64,000 nucleotides of DNA from Cryptomeria japonica. Taxonomy: Eukaryota > Streptophyta > Pinopsida > Cupressales > Cupressaceae. The stretch spans positions 308,526,450 to 308,590,449 of the forward strand of contig NC_081408.1 in assembly GCF_030272615.1 (NCBI RefSeq), in the 5' to 3' direction. The notes under the pieces were generated by a model. That model made no database searches. It was not told the DNA's origin and worked only from the letters and a program-made list of their open reading frames with translations. Below, piece by piece: positions 1-10,404 of this stretch; the stretch's first letter is position 1, and each line of letters opens with the position of its first letter. The translations under genes were made by a program, and so were the position numbers.

Positions 1-40
1 ACAGATACTTCAAGAACCACTGATCAAGCCAGCATGTACT

Positions 41-770
41 TTGACACCATTCATCCTTGGAAAGAGTCAAGAAGAAGAAACCAAAGATGAAGAATTAGCA
101 GAATGGATCTATAAAGATCCTATCACCACCGACATTCTACAAGCTAAGCTTCCCACGTATCAATATGGAAAAGGCCTTCTCATTATGAAAAGAATGGGAT
201 ATGATGGTCAAAGTGTTTTAGGACATTGTAAGCAAGGGTGACATGAGCCGTTGCAACTGGAACTAAAACCCAAAGATAGCACAGGCTTAGGCTTTAAAAA
301 GGAGATCCTTCCTAAGCTCAGATTTAAAGGGAAACCCACCAAACCTCTATATCAACCTACTACAAAAAGGCCACCTTTGATTATAAAAGCAACACCCAAA
401 ACCATAGCAATTGGCCCATTGAGGCTAAAAATCCCAGCAATACTATCCACAACACCAATCATCCCACCAATAAAACCAACAACCCCATCAAAAACAGCAA
501 CTTCATCAATAGCACCATTATCAGTATAAAACCCCTAGCAGTATCGACAACACCGATAATTCCATCAGAAGCAGCAGATTCAACAACACCGATACTCCCC
601 CTATTGGATTCACTAGTCCCAATAATCCTTCCTACAGCACCAATCATTCCATCTTCCAAGGTACATTAGCTAATTACACCTGCAGTTTTTAACTCAAAAT
701 ATATCCCAGTATGGTATAGTAATCAGCTACTGGAGGGTGCCTTAGAAACTGACTCACATGAGTGGGAATT
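41..770 (+). pseudogene. G-patch-like module and P/T-rich linker of element A
   Basis: The first open stretch (41-241) carries MKRMGYDGQSVLGHCKQG and, after one TGA at 239-241, continues in frame to a second glycine block (GLGF). This matches the glycine spacing of a G-patch, an RNA-binding module known next to the protease in some retroelements. From about 340 to 660 the reading is Pro/Thr/Ser/Ile-rich low complexity (repeated CACCAAT-like DNA) and loses its frame. No protease DTG/DSG motif was found, so the protease is left of the window or too decayed. It is probably the junction between gag/protease and RT of the polyprotein. Confidence 0.55.
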
Positions 771-774
771 TGAT

Positions 775-2327
775 TTGGTACAACTTAATACTTCAGATGA
801 GGAAGACACATCACCCCTTCCACCTCACAAAGAAATCCCTATTTATGGAGAAGCACAGATAAAGACCTCTTGGGTTCCTGAGCTGGAAACTTCTTCCCTA
901 GATCCTACGTCACATCCTACGCCTGATTCTGACAAAAAGAGTACCATCAATGACCTTCACCACAACATCTTAACCCTCACCGACACATCTCATGAACTTA
1001 ACCTAATCGATCAGGTAATGCCCATTATCCATTTTGAACCCATTCAATGGAACCAACCTAATCCCCCATGTCTTGACCATTTCCAAAATGATGAGGCAAT
1101 CATTGACTTTTTGGAACTACGGCATAACATACCAAGTGGGGATCACAAAGATGGATTTTCCATAGAACTTAATAGCGCAATATACTTCAGGGTGGATGCC
1201 AAACCTTTCAGCTGCAAAAATATAACAATAAAACATGGATTTTCTAGTGAAAACCACACTGTGGGACTGTTTGATCCCACAAAAGTAAAAAGAAAGAGTG
1301 TATCCAATGGTGAAAACCTCTCTGAGGTGCCTGAGGATGAAAGGTTTGACATTCTCCCCTCTAGTACACAGCGGGAACGATCAACGATTCTCATCGAAGA
1401 AACCAAAGAATATAATGTGGGGACTCCTGAAACTCCTCACCACATACATCTGGCATCTCTTTTGACTCTAGAGGAACAACCTAAGTTTGTCGAATTCTTC
1501 CTGAAGTGCCAGATTGACTTTGCATGGTCATATGCAGACATGCCTCGTCTTGATCCAGATTTAGTCATGCATCACCTCACCATAGCAGAGGGAGCTAAGC
1601 CTGTCAAGCAGAAGCTTCGCAAGATGCATCCTCAGATTGCAGTACTAGTCAAAGAAGAACTTAAGAAACTCCTAGATGTTAGTTTTATTAGACCAATTGA
1701 TTATGCAGATTGGATCTCCAATATTGTGCCTGTCGGCAAACCAAATGGGGGCATCCGTATTTGTACTAACTTCAGAGATCTGAACAAGGCATGTCCTAAA
1801 GATGACTTCCCCCTACCAAATATTGACATCATAGTAGACCTAAAAGAAGGACATGTAATGCTTTCACTCATGGATGGTTTTTCAGGATACAATCAGATAA
1901 AGATCGCACCTGAGGATCAACATAAGACAGCCTTCACATGTCCATGGGGAACATTTGCTGGAATGTAATGCCTTTCAGTCTAAAGATTGCAGGAGCGACC
2001 TATCAACGAGCAATGACCACTATCTTCCATGATATGATGCATACCATAATGGAAGATTATGTTGATGACTTACTGGCAAAATCACTCACAAGAGAAGGTC
2101 ATCTAGAAATATTAGAGAAGATCTTTGATAGACTGGAACAATATCATGTGCGACTCAACCCAAAGAAATGTGTCTTTGGAGTAACCTTAGGGAAACTTCT
2201 AGGATACATTATCTCAAGCAAAGGCATTGAGGTCGATCCAGCAAAGGTCAAAGCAATCATGGACATGCCACCTCCAAAGAACATCAGTCAGCTAAGGACA
2301 TTACAAGGGTGGCTTCAATCTATCTGA
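775..2327 (+). pseudogene. Linker and reverse transcriptase domain of element A pol
   Basis: The first ~270 residues are an acidic linker without recognised motifs. From about 1,560 the RT begins (KPVKQKLRKMHPQ), with the primer-grip/NTP region KPNGGIRICTNFRDLNKA and the Tat signature KDDFPLPN. A one-base deletion near 1,958 shifts the frame: the first ORF stops at 1,968 and RT resumes from 1,938 with CWNVMPFSLK. The catalytic YVDD lies at 2,058-2,069. The thumb region (GYIISSKGIEVDPAKVKAI) follows. The frame stops at TGA 2,325-2,327, where family members have Arg (SIRRF), fitting CGA to TGA. It would have copied element RNA into DNA; this copy cannot. Confidence 0.92.
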
Positions 2328-2843
2328 AGATTCATTGCACAACTAGCAGATAAGTGTCACCCATTTACACACCTGCTACACAAAAATATCCGCTTTCAGT
2401 GGGATGTTAGATGCCAACAAGCATTCCAGATGCTTAAATATTACCTCATGAATACGCCATTGTTGATCCCACCAGATCCAAGTAGGCCTCTATTACTCTA
2501 TATTTCAGCAACAAGTATAGCATTGGGTGTACTATTGGCACAACACAATGCAGAAGGGAAAGAGTGTGCTATATACTACATCTCTCGCACACTGGTTGGC
2601 TATGAACTCAATTACATGCCTATTGAGCAAGCTTGCCTAGCAGTAATCTTGGCAGCCACTAAATTGAGGCACTATCTATTAACACATAAAATACAACTCA
2701 TTGCAAAGATCGATCCACTCAAGTGCTTACTCAACAAAGAAGCATTGACAGGCCGTTTGGCAAAATGGGTGATGATTCTTAGTGAATTTGACATTGAGTA
2801 TGTGGAACATAAGGCTATCAAAGGACAAGTTATTGCAGATTAG
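2328..2843 (+). pseudogene. Vestigial RNase H domain of element A pol
   Basis: Directly after the RT stop the same frame continues (RFIAQLADKCHPF, the RT/RNase H connection), then PLLLYISATSIALGVLLAQ, CAIYYISRTL and the C-terminal DHKxL-like IDPLKCLL. The first catalytic Asp expected in YxDAS is replaced by Ser/Thr-type residues. Such degeneration is typical of the first RNase H in Tat elements, where a second enzyme has taken over. The frame ends at TAG 2,841-2,843 where relatives have Gln (IADQLAD), fitting CAG to TAG. The next domain follows in the same frame. Confidence 0.85.
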
Positions 2844-3335
2844 TTGGCCGATGCACCACTCATAGGCGATCATCCTCTCATTTCCAATTTTCCAGATCAA
2901 GAGCTATTCATGATCACAGAAGCACAACCATGGAAACTATACTTTGATGGTTCATACACTAGGCATGGCTCAGGGGTAGGCATTCTGTTTATCACACCTC
3001 AAGGTGATAGCATCCTGAAGACTTATAGGCTCACATTTCCATGCACAAACAACATAGCAGAATATGAGGTCTTGATCAGAGGACTTAGACTAGCCATACA
3101 ATGGAAATTGAAAGAGTTATAGATATATGGCGACTTCCAACTGGTCATCCGACAAGTAACAGATGAATATCAAACCAAGGATGACAAACTCATGCCGTAC
3201 AAGCAAATGGTGGACAGTCTAAAGGCATCATTTACAACTATCACCTTTGAGAAGATACCAAGAGATCAGAATCGAGCTGCTAACGCTATGGCTACTATTG
3301 CATCTCTCCTAGATCTTCCAAAAAATTCAACATGC
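2844..3335 (+). pseudogene. Second, archaeal-type RNase H of element A pol
   Basis: The open frame carries LYFDGSYTRHGSGVGIL (first catalytic Asp), NNIAEYEVLIRGL (catalytic Glu) and, after TAG 3,120-3,122 (Gln expected, CAG to TAG), IYGDFQLVIRQV (second Asp). The final acidic residue expected in the ADALA-type motif is Asn here (RAANAMA, AAC at 3,282-3,284), fitting a G-to-A change. This domain, additional to the usual one, marks the Tat lineage. Its role is to remove genomic RNA from the RNA:DNA hybrid. It continues without a gap into integrase. Confidence 0.88.
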
Positions 3336-4682
3336 TATGAGTTCTTGGTCGAACAACTTTGGATTCCTGCTTATGATATCCTTGAATCTGAGATGATATG
3401 TCACCTTGTCGATTCTAAATACCCATGGTACAGTGAGTTTTACACCTACCTCCACGATCACACCCTTCCTCCTAACCAATCGAATAACCAACATAAAACC
3501 TTCATTCACCAAACCGCTCGATATACCATCATTGCTGAAACCCTATACCGACGTAGTCTTGACGGTACTCTCCTTCGATGTCTGGAACAAGATGAGATAA
3601 CAAAGGCCTTGGAAGAGGTACATGAAGGAATTTGTGGGACTCACTCAAGTGGCCCATCCCTAGCCAAGAAGATTATACGAGCTGGATACTATTGGCCATC
3701 CATGGAAAAAGACTCCTACTACTTTGTCAAAAAATGCAAGAAATGCCAAGTTCATGGAGACCTGATACATGCACCCGCACAAGAATTGCAACCAATCACA
3801 ACACCATGGCCCTTTTGTCAATGGGGACTTGACCTTGTGGGTGAAATCCATCCATCTTCATCCAATGACCACAAATTCATTATTACCGCCACTGAATACT
3901 TCACAAAGTGGATCGAAGTTGTTCCACTTACCCAAGTCATTGACAAGAAGATCACCTCATTCATCCTCAATTACATCATATGCCGGTATGGTGTACCCAT
4001 GTCCATCATCACAGATAACGGTCTTCCATTCAAGAATCAAGATTTCTATGAACTCTGTGAGAAGTTTCACATCCAACACTGCTTTTCCACTCCCTATTAC
4101 CCACAAGGTAATGGTCAGGCCGAAGCATCAAATAAGAACATATTGAGAATCCTCAAGAAGATAGTCAATGATGTTGGTTGTGATTGGCATGTTCAATTAA
4201 ATCTAGCACTATGGGTGTATTGAACTAGTATTCGAACCCCTACAAGCGCAACTCCTTACTCACTGGTCTATGGTGCAGAAGCCATCCTTCCCATCGAGGT
4301 TGAGATACCATCTCTACGGATTTCCTTGAATAATCTGATAGATGATGAAGCATATAGAGTATCATGTCTTCAAGACTTGGAACTACTTGATGAGAAATGA
4401 CAAGCTGCATACAACCACCTCAAAGCCTATTAGCAGTGCATGAGAAGAAGCTATAATCATCGAGTTCGACCTCATACATTTGAGGTAGGTGATTTTGTTC
4501 TCTGAGAATATCCTCGTAACCAACCAAACATAGAACATCAGGGAAAGTTTGAATCAAACTGGTTGGGTCCATATGTTATCACTACTGTATTTGGGTCCGA
4601 GGCATATCAGTTGGCTACTTCAGAAGGAGAACCGCTAGCATATCCAATCAACAACATGCACCTCAAACAGTTTTATACCTAA
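3336..4682 (+). pseudogene. Integrase with GPY/F C-terminus of element A pol
   Basis: The HHCC zinc-binding module is present (HEGICGTH near 3,620, CKKCQVHG near 3,735). The DDE core follows: GLDLVGE near 3,828, ITDNGLPF near 4,008 and GNGQAEASNK near 4,109 carrying the Glu. The C-terminal part has NWLGPYVI (GPY/F) near 4,560 and ends at TAA 4,680-4,682 after NNMHLKQFYT. Four stops interrupt it: TGA 4,221, TGA 4,398, TAG 4,431 and TGA 4,503. At each, family members have Arg or Gln, so all fit CGA to TGA or CAG to TAG. No chromodomain is present, as expected for Tat. Confidence 0.92.
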
Positions 4683-4793
4683 AAGTTGTACAAAAAAACA
4701 CCAAAAACATTCAGATAAATTTCTTGAAGAAAATACAAAAAATATCAAAATAGTAAAGAAAAATCATGCATCCAAACAGTGAACAACCACTCC

Positions 4794-4845
4794 AGTGGCA
4801 CCTTGGGTAAGTGCGATGGTAAAAACCTGGCAAACAGGTGCCACT
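4794..4845 (+). other. Perfect 10-bp stem-loop just after pol
   Basis: AGTGGCACCT (4,794-4,803) and AGGTGCCACT (4,836-4,845) are exact inverted repeats around a 32-base loop that contains AAAACCTGGCAAACA. The same loop core recurs in element B (46,028-46,090), so the sequence is conserved between elements, though the stem is not obvious in B. The function is unknown; a packaging or 3'-end RNA signal is possible. Confidence 0.6.
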
Positions 4846-5081
4846 CGTAGTAGCTATGGCTCCATTGTCTTTCAAACTTGTTGCGATCACATTCACATTC
4901 ATCCACTCATCCATCCATCCAAACCATGACTTGTTATTGATTTGCAATCAAGGATAGTACTTCACGCGTCTCACATCCTGCTTTTTCATTGTCATGTCTA
5001 AACTAGGGGCAATGCCCTTAATCTATTTGATGGAAGTGGATTATACATTATTTTTGTGATTCATTGAGTTCTTCATTCAAA

Positions 5082-5171
5082 ACTATCTCACAAAAACACC
5101 AAAAACATTCAATATTGTCTCACAAATACCAAAAACATTAAAAAACTATCTCACAAAATACCAAAAACATT
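5082..5171 (+). repeat. Short tandem repeats in the 3' untranslated region of A
   Basis: About three copies of a ~31-33-bp unit, (A)CTATCTCACAAAATACCAA AAACATT-like. Element B has an A-rich repeat tract in the equivalent place (46,695-46,990), also after a GGGGCAA block. Confidence 0.7.
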
Positions 5172-6679
5172 AGAAAACATCAAAAATCAAACAAAAACAT
5201 GGCAACACCTTGTACATACGTTTTTCAAAGAAGATACCAAACATTGTGAAATACTCCAACAATGACCACTTATTCGATCAACCAAACAATCAACATCAAC
5301 ACACCCACTGTCTTAAAACAAGGATGCATCCTTCCTTACCAAAACAAAGATATGATACCATTTTTCTTTGACAAGAAAATTTTGTTTAAGCTATCAAGTA
5401 CTTGGTCAGTTTGATAAATTATTTATTCATTTATATCTGGTCCCTATGCTACTCTGGGATATCCACAAGTGATTAGAGTAGTCGGGATGGTTCCTGAGCA
5501 TTATTTGTTTATCTTATGTGAATTATTCTAATGAAGTTTTGGGGCATGTACTAATGGTGTCTACGTGGGAAGCTCACTAAGCTACGTGATCTTATGTGAA
5601 ATATAGTCATGGATCACTATGGCTTGCTAACTATAGTGTATACCTCGACCATATGAGCATGAACCATTGTGGAGGGTCCATATTCTTTATTCTTTATTTA
5701 TGCTGCTTGTTTGCAGGTACAATGCTCCATCCTTGGTTCCTACTGCCTCGTCCAAGATTGATACTACCATGCTCAATGATGAAAAATAAAAGCACTATGG
5801 ATTGTCATTCCATCTCATCTGTATATATTGCATTCCGTTGCATTCCATCAATCCATACACTCATAATAGATGCATATCGTGCATACATAGTAATGACAAT
5901 GCATACTCTATTTTTTATCTTCTTCCATAGGAATGAGTCCTAGGTCCTCCATATCTTCTATCTAACATCGACCTCATCATAATCCCTACATCATTTCCCA
6001 TCTTGATCATCAACATCATCATAATCCCTACATCATTTCCCATCAACCCAATCAAGAAGTTTACTCTATCTGCATAGGCACATCGACTCACACACACCTA
6101 GACTATCAACAGATACTCTGATCAAGTATCTTCAGGTCTCAACAGGTAATCGATTATGGCAAACCTAGACTACAACAGGCATTTATCATAATAACCTAGT
6201 CTCAACGGGGCTGCCATGATTCCCCACAACCATCCATCACATGCACACACTATCAATTGATCAACCAATCAAACACAATCATAACGGACAATTACATCAA
6301 TTGTCTAAGTCTCAATGAGTATTTTGCTTCAAATACCTTGACTTCATCAGGCAATTACATCAATTGTCTAAGTCACCATCAGGTCACTTTGATTCACTTA
6401 CTTAGACTTTATCATGTCCAAGCGAACAACTGACATCAACTGTCATGCTTTGAATCGACCGGGGCAGTTTAACCAATTACACCAGATTGTCCAACCATTT
6501 TGATCAATTGTACAGTATCAATCAAAATCACAACACCACATTTGCACTGTATCTCTTGCATAACCTACGGGTATTCACTGGCTTGCCATTTCTCCGTATT
6601 CACTCTGTTTTCTTCCATTCTTTCACTGTTATTGCTAATTTCTTTTATTCTACCTCCCCTCCACTTCTCATTTTTTTTT
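5172..6679 (+). other. 3' untranslated region of element A, no gene seen
   Basis: Open frames here are short and lack motifs. The sequence is related to element B near 54,850-55,460 (shared GTGATTxGAGTxGTCGGGATGG block at about 5,470-5,490). It holds direct repeats: a ~30-bp unit ending CCCTACATCATTTCCCATC twice between 5,966 and 6,044, and CAATTACATCAATTGTCTAA twice near 6,288 and 6,351, each with a small inverted repeat (ACAATT/AATTGT). Confidence 0.6.
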
Positions 6680-6732
6680 GAGAGATCACCTGATTCTTCA
6701 AAAAAAAATCGGCCCATCTCTCGAGGGGGCAT
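6680..6732 (+). other. Stem-loop 1 with upstream purine run (PPT-like) in A
   Basis: GAGAGAT (6,680-6,686) pairs with ATCTCTC (6,716-6,722) and is followed at once by GAGGGGGCAT. The same arrangement is in element B at 55,467-55,515 (3' arm ATCTCTT, run GAAGGGGCAT). The run resembles the true polypurine tract 100 bp downstream. Confidence 0.6.
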
Positions 6733-6787
6733 ACCACCCACTAAATTAACATTTATGGGGCATATTTCTTCACATCTATTTTTCTTT

Positions 6788-6833
6788 CTTTGAAACGACG
6801 CGATAAAATCGCACCGTCTCAAAGAGGGGCAAA
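6788..6833 (+). other. Stem-loop 2 overlapping the polypurine tract of A
   Basis: CTTTGA (6,788-6,793) pairs with TCAAAG (6,819-6,824); inside it GACG pairs with CGTC and CGAT with ATCG around an AAA loop, with a 3x3 internal loop. The 3' arm runs into the polypurine tract AAAGAGGGGCAAA (6,821-6,833), which abuts the LTR start TGTAG. The polypurine tract primes plus-strand DNA synthesis. Element B has the equivalent structure at 55,553-55,598. Confidence 0.75.
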
Positions 6834-8540
6834 TGTAGTCACATAAATATGTCCACTTAATTAAATGAATATTTAGTATTTATTTGATTATTTAACCATC
6901 AATCAATAATTAATTAAATTAATATTTAAATAATTCATCTTAACCCTCTTCTCCTATTAATTAAATAAATTATTCAATTTATTTGATTTAATTCACTTAA
7001 CCAAATTCAGACCATTAATTAAATAAATAAATCATATTTGTTTAATTAAATCTTCTCTCGCATTTAAATAAATAAATATTTATTTAAATCCCCCAAAATC
7101 CCATCTCTCATATTTAAATAAATTAACATTTATTTAAATCACCTTTATCCTCCACCCACTTGCATTTTCCTACAAATGCAAGTTGCGCAACTATTTTAAA
7201 TAAATAAATTATTTATTTAAAATCCTATTTATCCTCAAACCTTTAATGGTTTCCCTTAAAGTCTTCAAACTTAATGGCTTCCTTCTAGAGTCTTCTCAAG
7301 CCTTTAATGGTTTCCCTTAAAAGTCTTCAAACTTAATAGCTTCCTTCTAGAGTCTTCTTAAGCCTTTAATGGTTTCCCTTAAAGTCTTCAAACTTAATGG
7401 CTCCCTTCTAGAGTCTTCTCAAGCCTTTAATGGTTTCCCTCAAAGTCTTCAAGCATTTAATGCTTTATCTTCCTTTTTCTCATATAAATAAATTAAGATT
7501 TATTTAAATAAAATTCAAAATTCACATTCACACTTAAATAAATAAATATTTATTTAAATATCTATCCAAATGCAAATTACACCATTTAATTGAAATAAAT
7601 GATTTTATTTCAATTGAAAATCCCAAAATTCCTCCCACTTGCATTCTCCTACAAAATCCACTTGCATGCCTAAATCCCTTCTAGATTCTTCTAACTCCTT
7701 CTAATTAGCCTAATCCTATCCTAATCATTGTCACATTCCTAAATAAAAGGAAGTCGCTTCTCAAAAACCTCCAAAGTCTTCAATAACCATTAAAGGCTTT
7801 ATGTCTTCAAATGGTTAACCTCTAAAGTCTTCCAAACCATTAAAGGCTCTTACATAACCATTTATGGTTAACTCACATTTTACCTTTGGTTAGAGATTTT
7901 CCTCTAACTTAACCATCCTTTTGACTCATGGGTCTCTTCAAAGCATTTGGTTCTTTGACTAAGGTAACCATTTAACCCTTTCACATTCATTTATCCCTTG
8001 GATAAAAGGAATATCTATTAACCTAACTCTAACCCAACCCCCTAGGGTAACCATCATGTCCCCTCAAGCATTTAATGCTCCTTATCTCTCCTCTCAAGCC
8101 TCATCATGGTGACACTTGTCAACATGGAATTGGGTTGAAAGTCTCACATGGATTGAATATCTTTCAATCCTAACCCTTGTTAAGATTGCTCAATCTTAAC
8201 CATTCATTTCCCCATTTCTTCTATAAATAGAACCCTTCCCCTGAAGCAAAGGAGGAAGCATTAGAGTATTGTTGTTATACTGGTATTAGCATAGAAATTT
8301 TTCATAGCATCACTATCTACACTTGCATAACATTTGTTTATCATATTCAACCATCTTGAATCTCCATATGGCATCCATGGCTAAGTGCTAAAAGTTGAGA
8401 GCTACACTCATGTGGAACTTGGAGAGGAGAGGAACAAGGGAGGAGCAACTATGAGTATCTTGATTAGCATTTGGAGGAGTATAGTTTATTTATTCTATGT
8501 TTGTATGCTTTCTATTTCATGCTTAATATCTCTCTTGATA
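6834..8540 (+). repeat. 3' LTR of element A
   Basis: It starts TGTAGTCACATAAAT right after the polypurine tract. It is AT-rich in the first 900 bp with many TTAATTAAAT runs. A TATA box CTATAAATAG is at 8,221-8,230, with the presumed transcript start just downstream. The family has two more copies here: a solo LTR at 25,350-26,786 and a reversed one at 47,350-54,844. The right edge (about 8,540, ...CTCTCTTGATA) is where this copy and the reversed copy stop resembling each other. It lacks a canonical CA end, so it is approximate. Confidence 0.8.
7240..7455 (+). repeat. 61-bp tandem repeat inside the A LTR
   Basis: Units starting CCTTTAATGGTTTCCCTTAA lie at about 7,240, 7,301, 7,363 and 7,424 (3.4 copies). 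Each contains AAAGTCTTCAAACTTAAT. The reversed LTR copy does not show the array, so it is a local expansion. Confidence 0.85.
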
Positions 8541-8622
8541 AGCTTCTGCTCCCGTGGGGTAGCAGGCTCCGCCTCCCCCGTAAAACCCTCTTTTTTTTTA
8601 TAATTTTTTTTTTAAACTTCAA
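8541..8622 (+). other. Short GC-rich segment ending in T-runs, origin uncertain
   Basis: GCTCCCGTGGGGTAGCAGGC and CCGCCTCCCCC are followed by TCTTTTTTTTTATAATTTTTTTTTT. The GC-rich core resembles, in antisense, the tail of LINE2 near 31,930-31,970 (GGGGAGGCGGCTCCC). It may be a LINE 3' fragment or the end of the - strand LTR to its right. Confidence 0.3.
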
Positions 8623-10399
8623 TAACCTAAAAACATTCAAATTTCAATAACCTAGAAACATTAAATTTTATTTCCAATAAAATTTATTTCCAAGGAATCT
8701 AAATAATACAGATTTTCTCCAAAATGATAAAATAAAACAATTTCCCCATAACTTTTAATAACCCAATATATTAAATTAAAATTAAATTCCTTACCAAAGT
8801 AACTAAATAATTACATAGAGATGTACAAATATTGATAGAACAACCATAGCAAAATATCGAAACCAATACCAATCCATAGGACGTTTTCTCTGGCAAAACC
8901 CATTTCTCCCAAAACTTGCAATTTTCATCCACAGTAAAAATCTTGGCAAAATTTGCCAGAATAACTTTTCCCAATTTTTTCAAAATTTTAATCTACAAAC
9001 ACCCAGGAACTAACTTTTTTCCATAAACCAAAAATTAATTTCAGGAATGGACTTTAGCCAAGAACAACAAATAACCAGAAAGGATTTTGGATTTGACAAA
9101 TATTTTTAACACACATCATTCAGAAAGAAGGAAAAAATAAAAACATTTTCTTTAAAAACAACCAGAATAAGCCACTCAACCTGGTATAGCTTTCCTGGAA
9201 GAACTTTGTTGGAGAGATTCAATCCTTCAATAAGCTTCCAAATAATTTTTCTTCACCAAAATCTCTGCCTCCTTCCCGTGACTCCCCAAAAAGAAAAAGA
9301 TATCTTCCTCCTTTTAAACTAAAATTTTAGGTTGCATATATTTTTCCCAAAAAACCCTAATATTTAATTTTAGTAATAAAAGCAATTTTCTTTTCTTTTC
9401 TAATTCCCAACAAAGGGATAAATTAACGTGCAATAAGCAAAAATCATTTTTTTCTTTTCTTTTCTCATGCAAATTAATTAATTTCCTAAAAGAGAAATTA
9501 AAGCAGTACTTTAATTCTAATTTATTCTTTTATTCATTCATTTATTATTATTATTATTATTATTATTTTTAAATTCTAGGAAACAATAAATGAAATTAAT
9601 CTAATTTATTTTTCACTAAAATTTAAATAAGATATATTTCTAATATAATGCAACTTGCAACTTAATTTAATAACTTCTTTTAATTAATTAAATTTATAAT
9701 CTCAATGCATAAAATACATAATTCAAAAATACCAACTATGAGATAACTCCATAAATTTAATTAATTAATTAAATCCACTAAACACACAAACTGAGCAAAC
9801 CCCAAACAAAGACTTAGAAAAAGTCAAACGACAATACACGAAGGCTGAACAAACTGACAAGATGACCAACTGACGACACTCAAAAGAGTGTAACTGGGTA
9901 AAATAGGGTCAACTACTACCTCCTCCACTTCCATCGGACAATATAAGGCACACTCAGACCTATGAAGCCAAGTGGAGATGATACCCCGTACCTACCCGGT
10001 ACTTGTACCTGCAATATCTTGCATCATCGAACCACACATGCATATATACAATATAGAAAACACGGCATGCACACCGATCAAGGAGAATCACGACGTTCCC
10101 TGTCTCACCGAAGTGAGTGAAGGAATATCATCCCCTTGCATCCAATACACTCACAGACACACAACATATAATTTTCACATTGCATAGATAAAGTAAAGTG
10201 TCAATACATAGCAATAATCCATAAAATACCATAAATCACAAGTACTGAAATACTGCAAATAAATTATGCATCTCATATCCAGATAAAGCATGAAATAATG
10301 TCATATAAGTCTGAATAACACATCATAGTAATGTATCTACTGAAAGTAAACAATAGTAAAATATGAGTCTAATAAGCTCAAACGAGGAGGGGTACTACA
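8623..10399 (-). repeat. Probable LTR on the - strand, left boundary uncertain
   Basis: Read on the - strand it begins TGTAGTACCCCTCCTCGTTT at 10,399. A GC-richer first part is followed by an AT-rich body and a promoter-like TTTAAAAGGAGG near 9,315. The short ORFs in it show no protein motif. No matching second copy or convincing TSD was found, so the LTR identity rests on the start sequence and composition. A (TTA)n run lies at 9,541-9,567. Confidence 0.4.
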
Positions 10400-10404
10400 G
10401 TATA

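Larger units (their letters stand above)
1..8540 (+). mobile_element. Element A: Ty3/gypsy Tat-lineage retrotransposon, 5' truncated by the window
   Basis: The order is G-patch remnant, linker, RT, RNase H, second (archaeal-type) RNase H, integrase with GPY/F motif, long untranslated 3' region, polypurine tract and 3' LTR. RT with the NFRDLNKACPKDDFPLP stretch plus two RNase H domains is diagnostic of the Tat lineage of plant Ty3/gypsy elements. Gag, protease, primer-binding site and 5' LTR lie left of the window. The pol frame is broken by one frameshift and several stop codons, so the copy is dead. The right boundary is where similarity to a second LTR copy (47,350-54,844, reversed) ends. 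Confidence 0.9.
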
